64,000 bases of DNA. It comes from Euryhalocaulis caribicus (GTDB lineage Bacteria > Pseudomonadota > Alphaproteobacteria > Caulobacterales > Maricaulaceae). Under the pieces are notes generated by a model that worked only from the letters and a program-made list of their open reading frames with translations, had not been told where the DNA came from and made no database searches. The stretch lies in contig NZ_ASJA01000016.1 of assembly GCF_000412185.1 (NCBI RefSeq), positions 25,882 to 89,881 of the forward strand, in the 5' to 3' direction. Position 1 is the first letter of the stretch. Every line of letters begins with the position of its first letter. Made by a program: the position numbers and the translations under genes. Shown piece by piece: positions 1-10,500 of the stretch.

Positions 1-170
1 TCGATGTCCAGGTCGAACCGGTCTTCAATGGCCGCGATCAGTTCAACATGCTCATAGGAGGTCAGGGCGTCCTCGTCGGCAAACCATGTATCCTCGTCCA
101 GCTTCAGCAGGGACGGGTAGTCGCTGGCCAGAAGGGCGTCCAGGCGGGGCTTGTGGTCTTGCGCGCTCAT
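1..170 (-). CDS. partial acyl-carrier-protein-like gene (C-terminus off the window)
   Basis: The reverse strand reads from an ATG at 170 to the left edge without a stop, giving 56 residues that begin MSAQDHKPRLDALLAS. The stretch TSYEHVELIAAIEDRF followed by DLDI aligns by eye with the helix-2 region of acyl carrier proteins (DSLDTVELVMALEEEF type), with Ser36 in the place of the phosphopantetheinylated serine. The first residue of the usual DSL motif is Thr instead of Asp. It lies 44 bases downstream of hutF in the same direction and could be cotranscribed with it. No clear Shine-Dalgarno is visible. The family call is inference from a short alignment; the rest of the gene is not in view. 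Confidence 0.4.
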   Translation of the reverse strand, partial: MSAQDHKPRLDALLASDYPSLLKLDEDTWFADEDALTSYEHVELIAAIEDRFDLDI

Positions 171-214
171 GCGATCAGAAACCGTGAGTCGCGCCGCGGG
201 CGCAAGACGGGCGA

Positions 215-1564
215 TTACGCCGTGAGGTCCGCGACGGCCTTGCGGTAGGCGGACTGGATGGCGTCGCGGTTCCTGTGGCGGCCGCCGGATACTTGCAATG
301 TCCCGCCGCTCCAGACCTTGTCGACACTGCCGCCGCCGAAAACCCAGCCGTCCAGCCAGCCATCGCCTTCCAGTCCGGCCAGCGCGGCGTGGTCTGCGTC
401 CAGCGTCATGATGTCCGCCCGATTGCCCGTTTTCAGCGCGCCGATCGCCTGTCCGGACGATTGCGCGCCGCCATGGGCCGCGGCGTCGAACAGCGCGCGC
501 CCGGTCGAGGCGGCCTTGCCCGCCAGCACGTTTCGCGCGCGATCGCGGAAACGCTGCGAATATTCCAGCCAGCGCAGCTCTTCCGGCGCGGAGATCAGGA
601 CATTGGAATCGCTGCCGATGGCGATGCGCCCGCCGGCGTTCAGGAAGGCCGGACCGTTGAATATGCCGTCGCCCAGATTGGCTTCCGTGATCGGGCAGAC
701 GCAGATCGTCGCGCCCGTCTCCGCCACGCCGCGGCTTTCAGCTTCGGTCATGTGGGTGGCGTGGATCAGGGTCCAGCGGGCGTCGACATCGAAATGCTCC
801 AGCAGCCATTCCACCGGGCGTTGGCCGGACCAGTCCTGACAATCCTCCACCTCACGCACCTGTTCGGCGATGTGGATATGAACGGGGCCATCTGGGCGGG
901 CCGCCAGTAGGGCGTTCAGACTGTCTTCGGTGACCGCCCGCAGGCTGTGCGGGGCAAAGCCGACGCGGGCGGCGGGCAGGCCGGATACCGCGCCTTCGCA
1001 ACCCTCTATCAGTTTCAGGAAACGATCCGGGTCATTGATGAAGCGGCGCTGTGCGGCCTCGGGCGGTTCCCCGCCGAACCCGCCCTGCGCATAGAAGACC
1101 GGCAGCAGCGTCAGGCCGATGCCTGTTTCGCCCGCCGCCGCGGCCACGGCCTCCGCCATCGCGGCGAGGCTGGCATAGGGCGCGCCGTCCCGGTCATGGT
1201 GGAGATAGTGGAACTCGCCGACCGTGGTGGAGCCGGTTTCCAGCATTTCCATATAGGCCTGCGCGGCGATGGCGGCGACGTGTTCAGGGGTCAGGCGGTC
1301 CAGGAAGCGGTACATTTCCTGGCGCCAGCTCCAGAAGCTGTTTTCGCCCTCCACCTTGCGCTCCGTCCGTCCGGCCATGGCGCGCTGGAAGGCGTGACTG
1401 TGCATATTGGGCAGGCCGGGCAGGGCGATCTCGCCGTCCGCCGCGCCTTCAGGCGCGGAGTCAGCCGCAATGGCGCTGATCACGCCATCCTCTGATACTG
1501 TGACCGAGACGTTTTCCGCCCAGCCCTCTGCGAGCAGCGCATGCTTGAAAAACAGTTTGGACAT
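215..1564 (-). CDS. hutF: formimidoylglutamate deiminase HutF
   Basis: HutF hydrolyses N-formimidoyl-L-glutamate to N-formyl-L-glutamate and ammonia, the fourth step of the five-step histidine pathway. The 449-residue product starts MSKLFFKHALLAEGWAENV and is a metal-dependent amidohydrolase. It shows the metal-binding loop GLPNMHSHAFQRAMAGR, then HIHIAEQVREVEDC, HATHMTEAE and IGSDSNV in the expected order. The reading frame is open another 267 codons upstream, but that part overlaps hutI antisense and has no family resemblance, so the ATG at 1564 is chosen. It is transcribed divergently from hutI with about 50 bases between them. The presence of HutF together with HutG shows the deiminase/deformylase branch and not the direct HutG formiminoglutamase branch. 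Confidence 0.93.
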   Translation of the reverse strand: MSKLFFKHALLAEGWAENVSVTVSEDGVISAIAADSAPEGAADGEIALPGLPNMHSHAFQRAMAGRTERKVEGENSFWSWRQEMYRFLDRLTPEHVAAIAAQAYMEMLETGSTTVGEFHYLHHDRDGAPYASLAAMAEAVAAAAGETGIGLTLLPVFYAQGGFGGEPPEAAQRRFINDPDRFLKLIEGCEGAVSGLPAARVGFAPHSLRAVTEDSLNALLAARPDGPVHIHIAEQVREVEDCQDWSGQRPVEWLLEHFDVDARWTLIHATHMTEAESRGVAETGATICVCPITEANLGDGIFNGPAFLNAGGRIAIGSDSNVLISAPEELRWLEYSQRFRDRARNVLAGKAASTGRALFDAAAHGGAQSSGQAIGALKTGNRADIMTLDADHAALAGLEGDGWLDGWVFGGGSVDKVWSGGTLQVSGGRHRNRDAIQSAYRKAVADLTA

Positions 1565-1615
1565 CGTCTTCGCTGTTTTGCATAGCTGGGCCAAGCCGTG
1601 AAGAAGGAAGCTCGA

Positions 1616-2842
1616 TTGCCGGACATCAGCCAAGCTCAAGCGCGCCAGGTCTGGCGCAACGCCAACCTCGCCACCATGAATCCGGGCGGGGCCCCGTACG
1701 GCCTGATTGAGAACGGCGCCATCGCCGCGGAGGCGGGGCGAATCGTCTGGGCGGGCGCCTCCGATGATATGCCCGGCGAGTATTCCGGCTGGGCCTCGGA
1801 AAATCTGGACGGCCGGCTGGTCACCCCGGCGCTGATCGATTGCCACACCCATCTTGTGTACGCGGGCGGGCGCGCGCGCGAGTTCGAGATGCGGCTGGAG
1901 GGCGCGAGCTATGAGGAAATCTCGAAAGCGGGCGGCGGCATCCGCTCGACCGTGAAGGCGACCCGCGCGGCCGGCGAGGATGAACTGGTCGAAGCCGCGC
2001 TGCCCCGTCTGGATGCGCTGATCGCAGAAGGCGCGGGGACGGTGGAGATCAAGTCCGGCTACGGGCTGGACCTGGAGAGCGAGCGGCGGATGCTGCGCGC
2101 CGCGCGGCGGCTGGGTGAGATGCGGCCCGTGCGCGTTTGCACCACATTCCTGGGCGCGCACGCCCTGCCCGAAGACTATGAGGGGCGGCCGGACGCCTAT
2201 ATCGATCTGGTGTGTGAGGAGATGATGCCGGCGCTGGCGGGCGAGGGGCTGGTCGACGCCGTGGATGCGTTCTGCGAGCGGATCGGCTTCACGAACGCCC
2301 AGACGCGGCGCGTTTTCGAAAAGGCGAAGAAGCTGGGCTTGCCGGTCAAGCTGCACGCCGAGCAATTATCGGATCAGGATGGCGCGGCCCTGACCGCCGA
2401 GTTCGGCGGCCTGTCCGCGGACCATCTGGAGCACCTTTCAGAAACCGGCATCAAGGCCATGGCGGCGGCGGGCACAGTCGCCGTGCTGCTGCCGGGCGCT
2501 TTCTATTTCCTGAAAGATGAGCGTTTGCCGCCGGTCGATGCGTTGCGCGAGGCGGGCGTGCCGATGGCGGTGGCGACCGACTCCAATCCCGGCACCTCGC
2601 CCATGACGTCGCCCTTGCTGGCGATGAACATGGCGTGCGTGTTGTTCGGCCTGACGCCGGAAGAGGCGCTGGCCGGAACCACGCGCAACGCTGCAAAGGC
2701 GCTGGGCCTTCAAGGCGAGGCGGGGATCATCGCGCCCGGCTGTCGCGCCGAGCTGGCGGTGTGGAACGCAGACCATCCGGCCGAGCTTTCCTATCGCTTC
2801 GGCTTTAATCCGCTGCACGCCCGGATTATGCAGACGCCATGA
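1616..2842 (+). CDS. hutI: imidazolonepropionase HutI
   Basis: HutI hydrolyses 4-imidazolone-5-propanoate to N-formimidoyl-L-glutamate. The protein (408 residues from 1616) carries the amidohydrolase signatures [36 protein letters not shown] and [10 protein letters not shown], all typical of HutI. Start choice: a TTG at 1616 has AAGGA at 1604-1608, seven bases upstream. The longer in-frame GTG at 1598 has no visible ribosome-binding site, and the next in-frame ATG lies inside the conserved N-terminus. Either start gives a normal family length. The stop overlaps the hutH start as ATGA, so the two are probably translationally coupled. It is the first gene of the rightward hut operon. Confidence 0.93.
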   Translation: MPDISQAQARQVWRNANLATMNPGGAPYGLIENGAIAAEAGRIVWAGASDDMPGEYSGWASENLDGRLVTPALIDCHTHLVYAGGRAREFEMRLEGASYEEISKAGGGIRSTVKATRAAGEDELVEAALPRLDALIAEGAGTVEIKSGYGLDLESERRMLRAARRLGEMRPVRVCTTFLGAHALPEDYEGRPDAYIDLVCEEMMPALAGEGLVDAVDAFCERIGFTNAQTRRVFEKAKKLGLPVKLHAEQLSDQDGAALTAEFGGLSADHLEHLSETGIKAMAAAGTVAVLLPGAFYFLKDERLPPVDALREAGVPMAVATDSNPGTSPMTSPLLAMNMACVLFGLTPEEALAGTTRNAAKALGLQGEAGIIAPGCRAELAVWNADHPAELSYRFGFNPLHARIMQTP

Positions 2843-4362
2843 TTCCTCACGTCCTGATTCCGGGCGAGGCGAGCCTCGCCGAACTCGAAGCGCTTTTCTG
2901 GTCCTGCGACGCGGCGCGTCTCACCGACAAATGCGCCGATGCGGTGAAAGCCTCCGCCGGTCGCGTCGCCGAGGCGGTGCGCAGCGGCGAGACCGTCTAT
3001 GGGGTCAATACCGGCTTCGGAAAGCTGGCCCAGAAGCGCATTTCGGACGATCAGACAGAGGCGCTTCAGCGCAACCTGATCGTATCGCACGCCTGCGGGA
3101 CCGGCGCGCCGATCGGCGAGGCGGAAACGCGCCTGATGATGGCGCTGAAGCTGCTGTCTCTGGGGCGCGGCGCCTCCGGCGTGCAGCCCGAAACCGTGGC
3201 GATGATCGAGGCGATGCTGGAGCATGGCGTTATCCCGGTTATCCCGGGGCAGGGCTCGGTCGGCGCCTCGGGCGATCTGGCGCCGCTGGCGCACATGGCG
3301 GCGGTGATGATCGGCGAGGGCGAGGCGGTTCATCAGGGCCAGCGCCAGCCGGGCGGCGATGCGCTGAAGGCCGCCGGGCTGACGCCGCTGACCCTGCAGG
3401 CCAAGGAAGGTCTGGCGCTGATCAATGGCACGCAGTTTTCGACCGCGCTGGCGCTGTCCGGCCTTTTCCGCGCGCGGCGCGCGGCGGAGGCGGCGCTGGT
3501 CACAGGGGCGCTGTCGCTGGACGCGGCGGCGGGTTCGGTCAAACCGTTCCGCGAAGAAATCCACGCCCTGCGCGGTCAGCCGGGGCAGATCCGCGCGGCG
3601 CGTATCTTGAGAGACCTGATCGACGGGTCGGACATCCTGAAATCCCACAAGACCTGTCTGAAAGTTCAGGATCCGTACTGCCTGCGCTGCCAGCCGCAGG
3701 TCATGGGCGCGTGTCTGGACGTTCTGGATCAGGCGGCCGCGGTGCTGGAGCGGGAGGCCAACGCGGTGACCGACAATCCGCTGGTGCTGGAAAACGGCGA
3801 CATCATTTCCGGCGGCAATTTCCATGCCGAGCCGGTGGCCTTCGCCGCCGACCAGATCGCCATGGCGGTTTGCGAGATCGGATCAATCAGCGAACGGCGC
3901 GTGGCGCTGCTGACCGACCCCAACATGTCGGACCTTCCGGCCTTCCTGACGCCCGATCCCGGCATCAATTCCGGCTTCATGATCGCCCATGTCACGGCGG
4001 CCGCTCTGGTCTCCGAGAACAAATCGCGCGCCTTCCCCGCCTCGGTCGACACCATCCCGACTTCCGCCAATCAGGAAGACCATGTCTCCATGGCCGCGCA
4101 CGGCGCGCGCCGGCTGATCGACATGACGGACAATCTGGCGGTGATCATCGGGATCGAGGCGCTGGCCGCCGCGCAGGGCGTGCATCTGCGCCGTCCGCTG
4201 AAATCCAGCAACGCGCTGGAGGCTGTCATGACGCGCATCCGCGCCGACGTTCCGGCGCTGGAGGATGATCGCTACATGGCGGGCGATCAGGAGGCCGCCA
4301 AAACCATGGTCGCGACAAGGGCGCTGGCCGAGGCCGCCGACATCCGCCTGGACTGGTCATGA
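2839..4362 (+). CDS. hutH: histidine ammonia-lyase HutH
   Basis: HutH removes ammonia from L-histidine to give urocanate, the committed first step. The 507-residue product has the family length and the Ala-Ser-Gly triad within [16 protein letters not shown], which cyclises to the MIO electrophile. The N-terminal [11 protein letters not shown] and the [12 protein letters not shown] and [14 protein letters not shown] stretches are also standard for the aromatic amino acid lyase family. It overlaps hutI upstream and hutG downstream by four bases each (ATGA). A long open frame on the same strand in another phase (2931-4268) is a high-GC shadow. Confidence 0.96.
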   Translation: MIPHVLIPGEASLAELEALFWSCDAARLTDKCADAVKASAGRVAEAVRSGETVYGVNTGFGKLAQKRISDDQTEALQRNLIVSHACGTGAPIGEAETRLMMALKLLSLGRGASGVQPETVAMIEAMLEHGVIPVIPGQGSVGASGDLAPLAHMAAVMIGEGEAVHQGQRQPGGDALKAAGLTPLTLQAKEGLALINGTQFSTALALSGLFRARRAAEAALVTGALSLDAAAGSVKPFREEIHALRGQPGQIRAARILRDLIDGSDILKSHKTCLKVQDPYCLRCQPQVMGACLDVLDQAAAVLEREANAVTDNPLVLENGDIISGGNFHAEPVAFAADQIAMAVCEIGSISERRVALLTDPNMSDLPAFLTPDPGINSGFMIAHVTAAALVSENKSRAFPASVDTIPTSANQEDHVSMAAHGARRLIDMTDNLAVIIGIEALAAAQGVHLRRPLKSSNALEAVMTRIRADVPALEDDRYMAGDQEAAKTMVATRALAEAADIRLDWS

Positions 4363-5165
4363 TTCCGCCGGTTCTCACTGTGCCGGGCGACTCGGCGCTG
4401 GTTCTGGGCCAGCCGCACGGCGCCACGGCGCTGGGCGATGTTGAGGAAAGCCTGAACGCGCGGGGGCGGGCGGTCGCCGATACGGACTGGCACATCCCCG
4501 CGCTCTATGACGGTCTTGCGCCCGACGCGACGGTCATACGCGCCGGCTTTTCCCGTTACGTGCTGGACGTCAATCGCGACCCGTCCGGCGTATCCCTGTA
4601 TCCCGGCCAGAACACGACAGGGCTATGTCCCGTGATCGATTTTGAAGGCGAGCCCATCTATCGCGAGGGGCGGGAGCCGGACGAAGCGGAGATCGAGCGC
4701 CGCCGCCAACAGGTCCACGCCCCCTATCACGCCGCCATGGAGGCCCAGCTTGCGCGCGTGAAGGCGCAGAACGGCGCGGCGGTCCTCTATGACTGTCACT
4801 CTATCCGCGGCGATCTGCCCTTCCTGTTCGAGGGACGCCTGCCGGATCTGAATATCGGCACGAATGGCGGCGCCAGTTGCGCGCCTGAAATCACGGCGAT
4901 CCTCGAGGACTGGCGGGGCGAGGCCGAGGCGGCGGGTTTTACCACCGTCATGAATGGCCGCTTCAAGGGCGGCTGGACCACCCGCCATTATGGCCGGCCG
5001 GAAGAGGGCGTCCACGCCGTACAGATGGAAATTGTGCAGGGGACCTACATGGAAGAGACCCCGCCCTGGACCTATGATTCGGATAAGGCGGCGAAGCTGC
5101 GTCCGCTGCTTCAGGCGCTTCTGACGCGGCTGAAAACAACGGGCGCCGGCGCCGCGGCGAACTGA
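4359..5165 (+). CDS. hutG: N-formylglutamate deformylase HutG
   Basis: This enzyme hydrolyses N-formyl-L-glutamate to glutamate and formate, the last step after HutF. The 268-residue protein belongs to the N-formylglutamate amidohydrolase (FGase) family. It shows the Arg/Asp-rich stretch [20 protein letters not shown], the motif [17 protein letters not shown] with the catalytic-region histidine, and a later [20 protein letters not shown]. It starts inside the hutH stop (ATGA). Downstream there is a 24-base gap to the small ORF at 5190. With hutF present, the deformylase assignment is favoured over a formiminoglutamase, which would be an arginase-fold protein. Confidence 0.9.
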   Translation: MIPPVLTVPGDSALVLGQPHGATALGDVEESLNARGRAVADTDWHIPALYDGLAPDATVIRAGFSRYVLDVNRDPSGVSLYPGQNTTGLCPVIDFEGEPIYREGREPDEAEIERRRQQVHAPYHAAMEAQLARVKAQNGAAVLYDCHSIRGDLPFLFEGRLPDLNIGTNGGASCAPEITAILEDWRGEAEAAGFTTVMNGRFKGGWTTRHYGRPEEGVHAVQMEIVQGTYMEETPPWTYDSDKAAKLRPLLQALLTRLKTTGAGAAAN

Positions 5166-5189
5166 CAGGCAAACCGGGAGAAAGCGATC

Positions 5190-5447
5190 ATGGGGTTTGG
5201 CAAGCGAGTCGATGTCGAAGGCATGAAGGCCAGGATGCAGGCCCTCCGCAAGGAGGCGAACGACCTTTATGTGGACTCTCTGGATTTCCGGGCTCAGGCC
5301 TCTGACGCGCGCCTGAAAGGCGACACCGAGAAAGCGCAGTCCCTGCTAGACGCGCATCGCGCGGCCCGCGAGGAAGCGGCGCTTAAGGTGGCCGAGGCCC
5401 AGGCCATCTATGAAAAGACATTGCAGGACATAAGAGACGCCGCATGA
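5190..5447 (+). CDS. small helical protein of unknown function inside the hut operon
   Basis: An 85-residue charged protein, [20 protein letters not shown] at its start, predicted by eye to be almost entirely helical and probably coiled-coil (many Ala, Glu, Lys, Arg and heptad-like hydrophobics). It has no signal peptide, cysteines or recognisable domain. A GGGAG sequence lies about ten bases before the ATG, and its stop overlaps the hutU start as ATGA, so it is translated within the operon and coupled to hutU. I do not recognise the family. Position suggests a role with urocanase or regulation of the pathway, but nothing in the sequence shows that. Confidence 0.75.
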   Translation: MGFGKRVDVEGMKARMQALRKEANDLYVDSLDFRAQASDARLKGDTEKAQSLLDAHRAAREEAALKVAEAQAIYEKTLQDIRDAA

Positions 5448-7114
5448 CCCAGACCCGCCGCCGCAACGCCCCGGAAATCCGCGCCCCGCACGGGACAGAG
5501 ATCAGCGCCAAATCATGGCTGACCGAAGCCCCGATGCGGATGCTGATGAACAATCTCGACCCCGACGTGGCGGAGAACCCGGAAGAACTGGTCGTCTATG
5601 GCGGCATCGGGCGGGCGGCGCGCAGCTGGGAGGATTTCGACCGCATCGTCGAAACGCTGAAGCGGCTAGAGGGCGATGAAACGCTGCTGGTTCAGTCGGG
5701 CAAGCCGGTGGGCGTGTTCCGCACGCACGCGGATGCGCCGCGCGTGCTGATCGCCAATTCCAATCTGGTGCCGCGCTGGGCGACCTGGGATCATTTCAAT
5801 GAGCTCGATCGCAAGGGTCTGATGATGTACGGCCAGATGACGGCCGGGTCCTGGATCTATATCGGCAGCCAGGGGATCGTTCAGGGCACTTACGAGACCT
5901 TCGTGGAGGCCGGCCGCCAGCATTATGACGGCGACCTGGCAGGCCGCTGGATTCTCACCGCCGGGCTCGGCGGCATGGGCGGCGCGCAGCCGCTGGCCGC
6001 GACGATGGCTGGGGCTTCGTGCCTGGCCGTGGAATGCGACGCCAGCCGGATCGAGTTCCGCAAGCGCACCGGCTATGTCGATGAATCCGCTGATAATCTG
6101 GATGACGCGCTGGCGATTATCGAGCGCGCGACGGCAGAGAAGCGCGCGGTCTCTGTCGGCCTGCTTGGCAACGCCGCCGATGTGTTCCCGGAGCTGGTCC
6201 GCCGCGGCGTGAAGCCGGACATGGTCACCGACCAGACCTCCGCCCATGACCCGGTGAATGGATACCTGCCGCAGGGCTGGACGCTGGGCGAATGGAAGGA
6301 CAAGCGGGAGAGCGATCCCGGGGCGGTCGAGAAAGCCGCCCGCGCCTCCATGAAAATTCACGTCGCCGCGATGGTGGATTTCTGGAACGCCGGAGTCCCG
6401 ACGCTCGATTACGGCAACAATATCCGCCAGGTCGCTCTGGAGGAGGGGCTGGAAAACGCCTTCGCCTTCCCCGGCTTCGTGCCCGCCTATATCCGCCCGC
6501 TCTTCTGCCGCGGCGTCGGCCCGTTCCGCTGGGCCGCGCTCTCCGGCGATCCGGAAGACATCTACAAGACCGACGCCAAGGTGAAGGAGCTTATGCCGGA
6601 CGACGCGCACCTTCATAACTGGCTGGACATGGCGCGCGAGCGGATCCGCTTTCAGGGGCTGCCCTCGCGCATCTGCTGGGTCGGGCTGGGCGACCGCCAC
6701 CGTCTGGGTCTGGCCTTCAATGAAATGGTCGCGTCGGGCGAACTGAAAGGTCCGGTCGTGATCGGCCGGGACCATCTGGATTCCGGGTCGGTCGCCAGCC
6801 CGAACCGGGAAACCGAAGGCATGAAGGACGGCTCGGACGCCGTCTCGGACTGGCCGCTCCTCAACGCCCTGCTCAACACCGCCTCGGGCGCGACCTGGGT
6901 CAGCCTGCATCATGGCGGCGGGGTCGGGATGGGCTTCTCCCAGCACGCCGGCATGGTGATCTGCGCCGACGGCACGCCGGATGCGGCGCGGCGGCTGGAG
7001 CGGGTGCTGTGGAATGACCCGGCCAGCGGCGTGATGCGTCACGCGGACGCCGGTTACGAGATCGCGCGGGAGTGCGCGCGGGAGAAGGGGCTGGATCTTC
7101 CTTCGATTGCTTGA
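5444..7114 (+). CDS. hutU: urocanate hydratase HutU
   Basis: HutU adds water to urocanate to form 4-imidazolone-5-propanoate, using tightly bound NAD+ as electrophile. The 556-residue product matches the usual length. It carries the NAD-binding glycine-rich stretch [20 protein letters not shown], the [15 protein letters not shown] motif near the N-terminus and [17 protein letters not shown] near the C-terminus. It is the last gene of the rightward hut operon; its ATG lies in the stop of the preceding small gene. The order I-H-G-x-U with F divergent completes the pathway. A 458-residue antisense frame across it is a shadow. Confidence 0.96.
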   Translation: MTQTRRRNAPEIRAPHGTEISAKSWLTEAPMRMLMNNLDPDVAENPEELVVYGGIGRAARSWEDFDRIVETLKRLEGDETLLVQSGKPVGVFRTHADAPRVLIANSNLVPRWATWDHFNELDRKGLMMYGQMTAGSWIYIGSQGIVQGTYETFVEAGRQHYDGDLAGRWILTAGLGGMGGAQPLAATMAGASCLAVECDASRIEFRKRTGYVDESADNLDDALAIIERATAEKRAVSVGLLGNAADVFPELVRRGVKPDMVTDQTSAHDPVNGYLPQGWTLGEWKDKRESDPGAVEKAARASMKIHVAAMVDFWNAGVPTLDYGNNIRQVALEEGLENAFAFPGFVPAYIRPLFCRGVGPFRWAALSGDPEDIYKTDAKVKELMPDDAHLHNWLDMARERIRFQGLPSRICWVGLGDRHRLGLAFNEMVASGELKGPVVIGRDHLDSGSVASPNRETEGMKDGSDAVSDWPLLNALLNTASGATWVSLHHGGGVGMGFSQHAGMVICADGTPDAARRLERVLWNDPASGVMRHADAGYEIARECAREKGLDLPSIA

Positions 7115-7150
7115 TTCGCGGCGTAAGTCTGGAATGGAAAGTCTCTCTGG

Positions 7151-7168
7151 CGGGTAATTTTCTACCCG
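7151..7168 (+). terminator. weak hairpin after hutU
   Basis: CGGGTA (7151-7156) pairs with TACCCG (7163-7168) around a six-base loop, 36 bases after the hutU stop. There is no following T-run, so this may be a weak or factor-assisted terminator. The rest of the roughly 420-base gap to the next gene holds a second small hairpin (CCGCGA 7407-7412 with TCGCGG 7417-7422) and the CtrA-type promoter listed separately. I see no gene in it. Confidence 0.3.
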
Positions 7169-7466
7169 TCAGGCGCGAATTCTATTCCGTTTACGTTGTA
7201 AAACGCCTGAATTCATACCGCTCGCCTGACGGCATGGCGACGATTGTATAGCAAGACTGTCCTGTTCAAGGACGCATGTTGCTTTAAGGCAACCCTGAAA
7301 AATTTCTTCTTGTAGTCTTGAGTCGCCGGATGGACGTCTGTCCGCCGTGATGCCCCGCCATGCGGCGGATTCCAGCGAATATAGCCCCGATAATTCTACA
7401 ACCGGCCCGCGATTTTTCGCGGTCTGACTTTCTTGTGTTCGCGGCTCAATTGCCTTAAAAGTTAAT

Positions 7467-7505
7467 TTAATGAACTGTTAACCGTACGCATTCGTCTACT
7501 ATTAA
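7467..7505 (+). promoter_or_regulatory. CtrA-type box overlapping a -35, with -10 element
   Basis: TTAA (7467-7470), seven bases, then TTAAC (7478-7482) is an exact match to the full CtrA recognition consensus TTAA-N7-TTAAC of Caulobacter-like alphaproteobacteria. The second half overlaps a -35-like TTAACC (7478-7483), and a -10-like TATTAA (7500-7505) follows after 16 bases. The start of the secreted protease is 33 bases further on. Overlap with the -35 is the arrangement seen at CtrA-activated promoters. Whether this organism has CtrA is inference from the box and lineage. Confidence 0.5.
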
Positions 7506-7537
7506 CCATAAATAGAGGCGTCTGGGGAGACAATGCT

Positions 7538-10500
7538 TTGAAAAAGCTTGCACTTCTGGCCGGGGCGGCCACCGCGATCATGCTGACTGGCGCTGCGGCG
7601 CCGGCTCAGGCGCAAACGGCCACGCCCGCGCCAGGCGCTTCTGCCGCGAATTATTCCTACGTTCTCAGCGTGAGCGCGCCTCAGGCGCCCTCCCGTCCGG
7701 ATGCGTTGCGCCTTGCCCCCGCTTACGGCGACATCGGCCCGTTCTATGGAGATATCGGTCCCTTCTACGGCGATATCGGCCCGTTCTATGGGGACATTGG
7801 ACCGTTCTACGGTGATATCGGTCCGTTCTATGGCGATATTGGCGCGTTCTGGGGTGATGTCGGCGCTTCTTACGGCGACATCGGCGCGTTTTATGGTGAT
7901 ATCGGCCCCTTCTACGGGGATATCGGCGCCTTTTATGGCGACATTGGCGCGTTCTATGGCGATATCGGGCCCTTCTACGGTGACATTGGCCCGTTTTATG
8001 GGGACATTGGTCCCTTCTATGGCGATATCGGTCCGTTCTACGGTGATATCGGCCCGTTCTACGGCGCGATCGGCGCGTTCTGGGGCGATATCGGCGCGTT
8101 CTATGGCGATATCGGTCCCTTCTACGGCGACATCGGCGCTTTTTACGGGGATATCGGCCCGTTCTATGGGGACATTGGTCCCTTCTACGGCGATATCGGC
8201 CCCTTCTACGGTGATATTGGCCCGTTCTATGGCGACATTGGCGCTTTCTACGGCGACATCGGCGCATTCTGGGGCGATATCGGGCCCTTCTGGGATGCGC
8301 TCAACGCGGCCTGGGGCGATATCGGCCCCTTCAGCGCCGACAACGCGGCGGCCTATGAGGCTCTGCTGGGCGATCTGAACGAGGTTGTCTCGCGCAGCGA
8401 AGCGATGTGGGGCGAGGCGGTCCAGAACAAGACCGGCCAGTCTTTCTGGGACGGTTTTGCGTCCGATTTGTTTGCCAAATACGGCCTGGATCCCAATGAT
8501 CCGTCCTCTCTTGACGGCATGCATCCGTTCGACCGTTCCGCCTTCTTTATGGAATGGTATGACGGCCTGATGTCCTTCACCGGGGTCGATCACATCGACC
8601 ACTGGATGCCGATGGTCCGCTGGTCGCCCACCATGGCGCATGACCAGGGCTTCGGCGACGGCGTGACGATTGGCCTCCTGGACGCGCCGGTCGAGGGTGA
8701 CGCCGACCTTCTCGACAATCTCGTCTATAGCGACGGCTACACCAATTTCTCCAGCCCGCACGGCGCATCTGTCGCCAGCCTGATGGTTGCCGGCATTAAC
8801 GGCCAGGGCGTCATGGGCGTGGCGCAGGACGCAGACCTCGCCAATTACAATCCGTATGACGAGACCGGCACCGCCAGCTGGGAGGACGTCCGCACGGGCA
8901 TCGCCGCGCTGGGCGATCAGGGCGCCAGCGTCATCAACATGTCGCTGGGCGTTTCGGAATGGACCCTGCACAGCGACTGGGCCGATATTCTTTCCCATCC
9001 CGACATTGCCGCGAACGCGGACAGCGTTGTGCTGGTCAAGGCGGCTGGCAATGAGGGCATGGCCCAGACGGTCGATATCGACTGGAATTACGACATCGGC
9101 ACGCAATTGCTGGTCGTGGGCTCGGTCAATCCGGCGGGACGCATTTCAGCGTTCTCAAACACGCCGGGCGAGGCATGTCTGCTGGATAACGGCGCCTGCG
9201 CGGAAGAAAACAAGCTGAAATACCGCTTCCTGGTCGCGCCGGGCGAATTCATGCTGACCTCCGACGGCGAGGACGACATCTTCCGCCGCAGCGGCACCTC
9301 CGTGGCCGCGCCGCTGGTGTCGGGCGCCGTGGCGCTGCTGCATGGCCGCTGGCCGTGGCTGAAGAATTACGCCGAGGAAAGCGCGGACATCATTCTCCAG
9401 TCCGCCCGCGATCTGGGCGAGCCGGGCGTGGACTCCACGTATGGCTGGGGCTTGCTGGACATTCAGGCCTCGCAATCGCCGCTGGATTACGACGAGCTCT
9501 ATTTCTTCGAGGTCAAGAGCAAGAATGGCAATATCAAGCCGGTTTCGGCGGAAAGCCTGAAACGCTCCAACCCGAAATCGCGCAAGAACTGGGACAAGAA
9601 AGGCATCTTCTTCTACGCCTTCGAGGATATCGGCGACACGTATCGTGACTTCGCTATTCCGTTCTCCGACATGCTGGTCGGGCAAAGCCTGAGCATCAAT
9701 GGCGAGTCCGAGCGCTTCCAGAACTACCTGACCGACCGGATGACGGACTGGATGGACGGCGCGGGCTTCAGCGACATGTCCACCTACTCCGCGCCGCTGA
9801 CCACCCAGAATGGCTGGTCCATGTCGATGACGGTGTCCAACCGCAATCCGCGGGACGATATCCGCGATGGCGCGCTGCCGTTCCAGACCGGTTTCGTCAT
9901 GCAGAACCCGTCTGAAGGCGTGACGCTGCGTTTCGGTCATGGCGAAGGCGCGATGGCCCTGACGGGTCAGGAAGGTTTCGGCGTCTTTTCCGATTATGAC
10001 GGCGAGAGCGGCGGGGTGAACCCGGTTCTGGGTCTCGCGTCCGGCGGCGCATACGCCGGCGGCGCTCTGGACATGGGCGACCGCGCCACGCTGACCTTCG
10101 GCGTGACGCAGCAGAATAACGAGCACTTCTTCGTTCAGCCTTACAGCAACGAGGAACGCCCGATCTATGAAGGCCTCGAGGATTATGAGGCCGTGGCGGC
10201 CAGCTTCGGCGCGGCGTTCCAGGCGACTGACCGCCTGACGCTCAACGCCTCCTATACGCGCCTGAACGAGCGCACCGGCCTGCTGGGCGTGCAGGGTCTC
10301 GGCCCGGCCTCTCTGCGCGGCGGCGCCAGCACGGACGCGGCGACCTTCGGGGCCAGCATCGCTTTCGATTACGGGTTCGAGCTTTCCAGCTCCGCGACCC
10401 TTGGCCATACGGGCAGCTTCTCGGCGGCGGACGAACAATTCGCGCTCACCGATGGCGGCCTGACCAGCAGCGCCTACAGCTTTGCCCTGGCGAAGACGGG

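Noticed and set aside
2931..4268. A 445-codon same-strand frame inside hutH
   Set aside because: Arg/Gly-rich shadow in another phase of hutH.
5666..7042. A 458-codon antisense frame in hutU
   Set aside because: Sense frame is an unmistakable urocanase; antisense has only shadow composition.
7115..7537. An RNA gene or riboswitch in the long gap before the protease
   Set aside because: Only two small hairpins and the CtrA-type promoter are visible; no conserved RNA architecture recognised.
7724..8332. CRISPR array
   Set aside because: The 21-base periodicity is in frame, has no spacers and encodes the heptads.
7502..9106. A 534-codon antisense frame across the heptad repeats, reading as many VEGADIAVERAN-like units
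   Set aside because: The units look like a pentapeptide-type repeat but are the forced reverse reading of the 21-base heptads; no start signal and no domain beyond the repeat.
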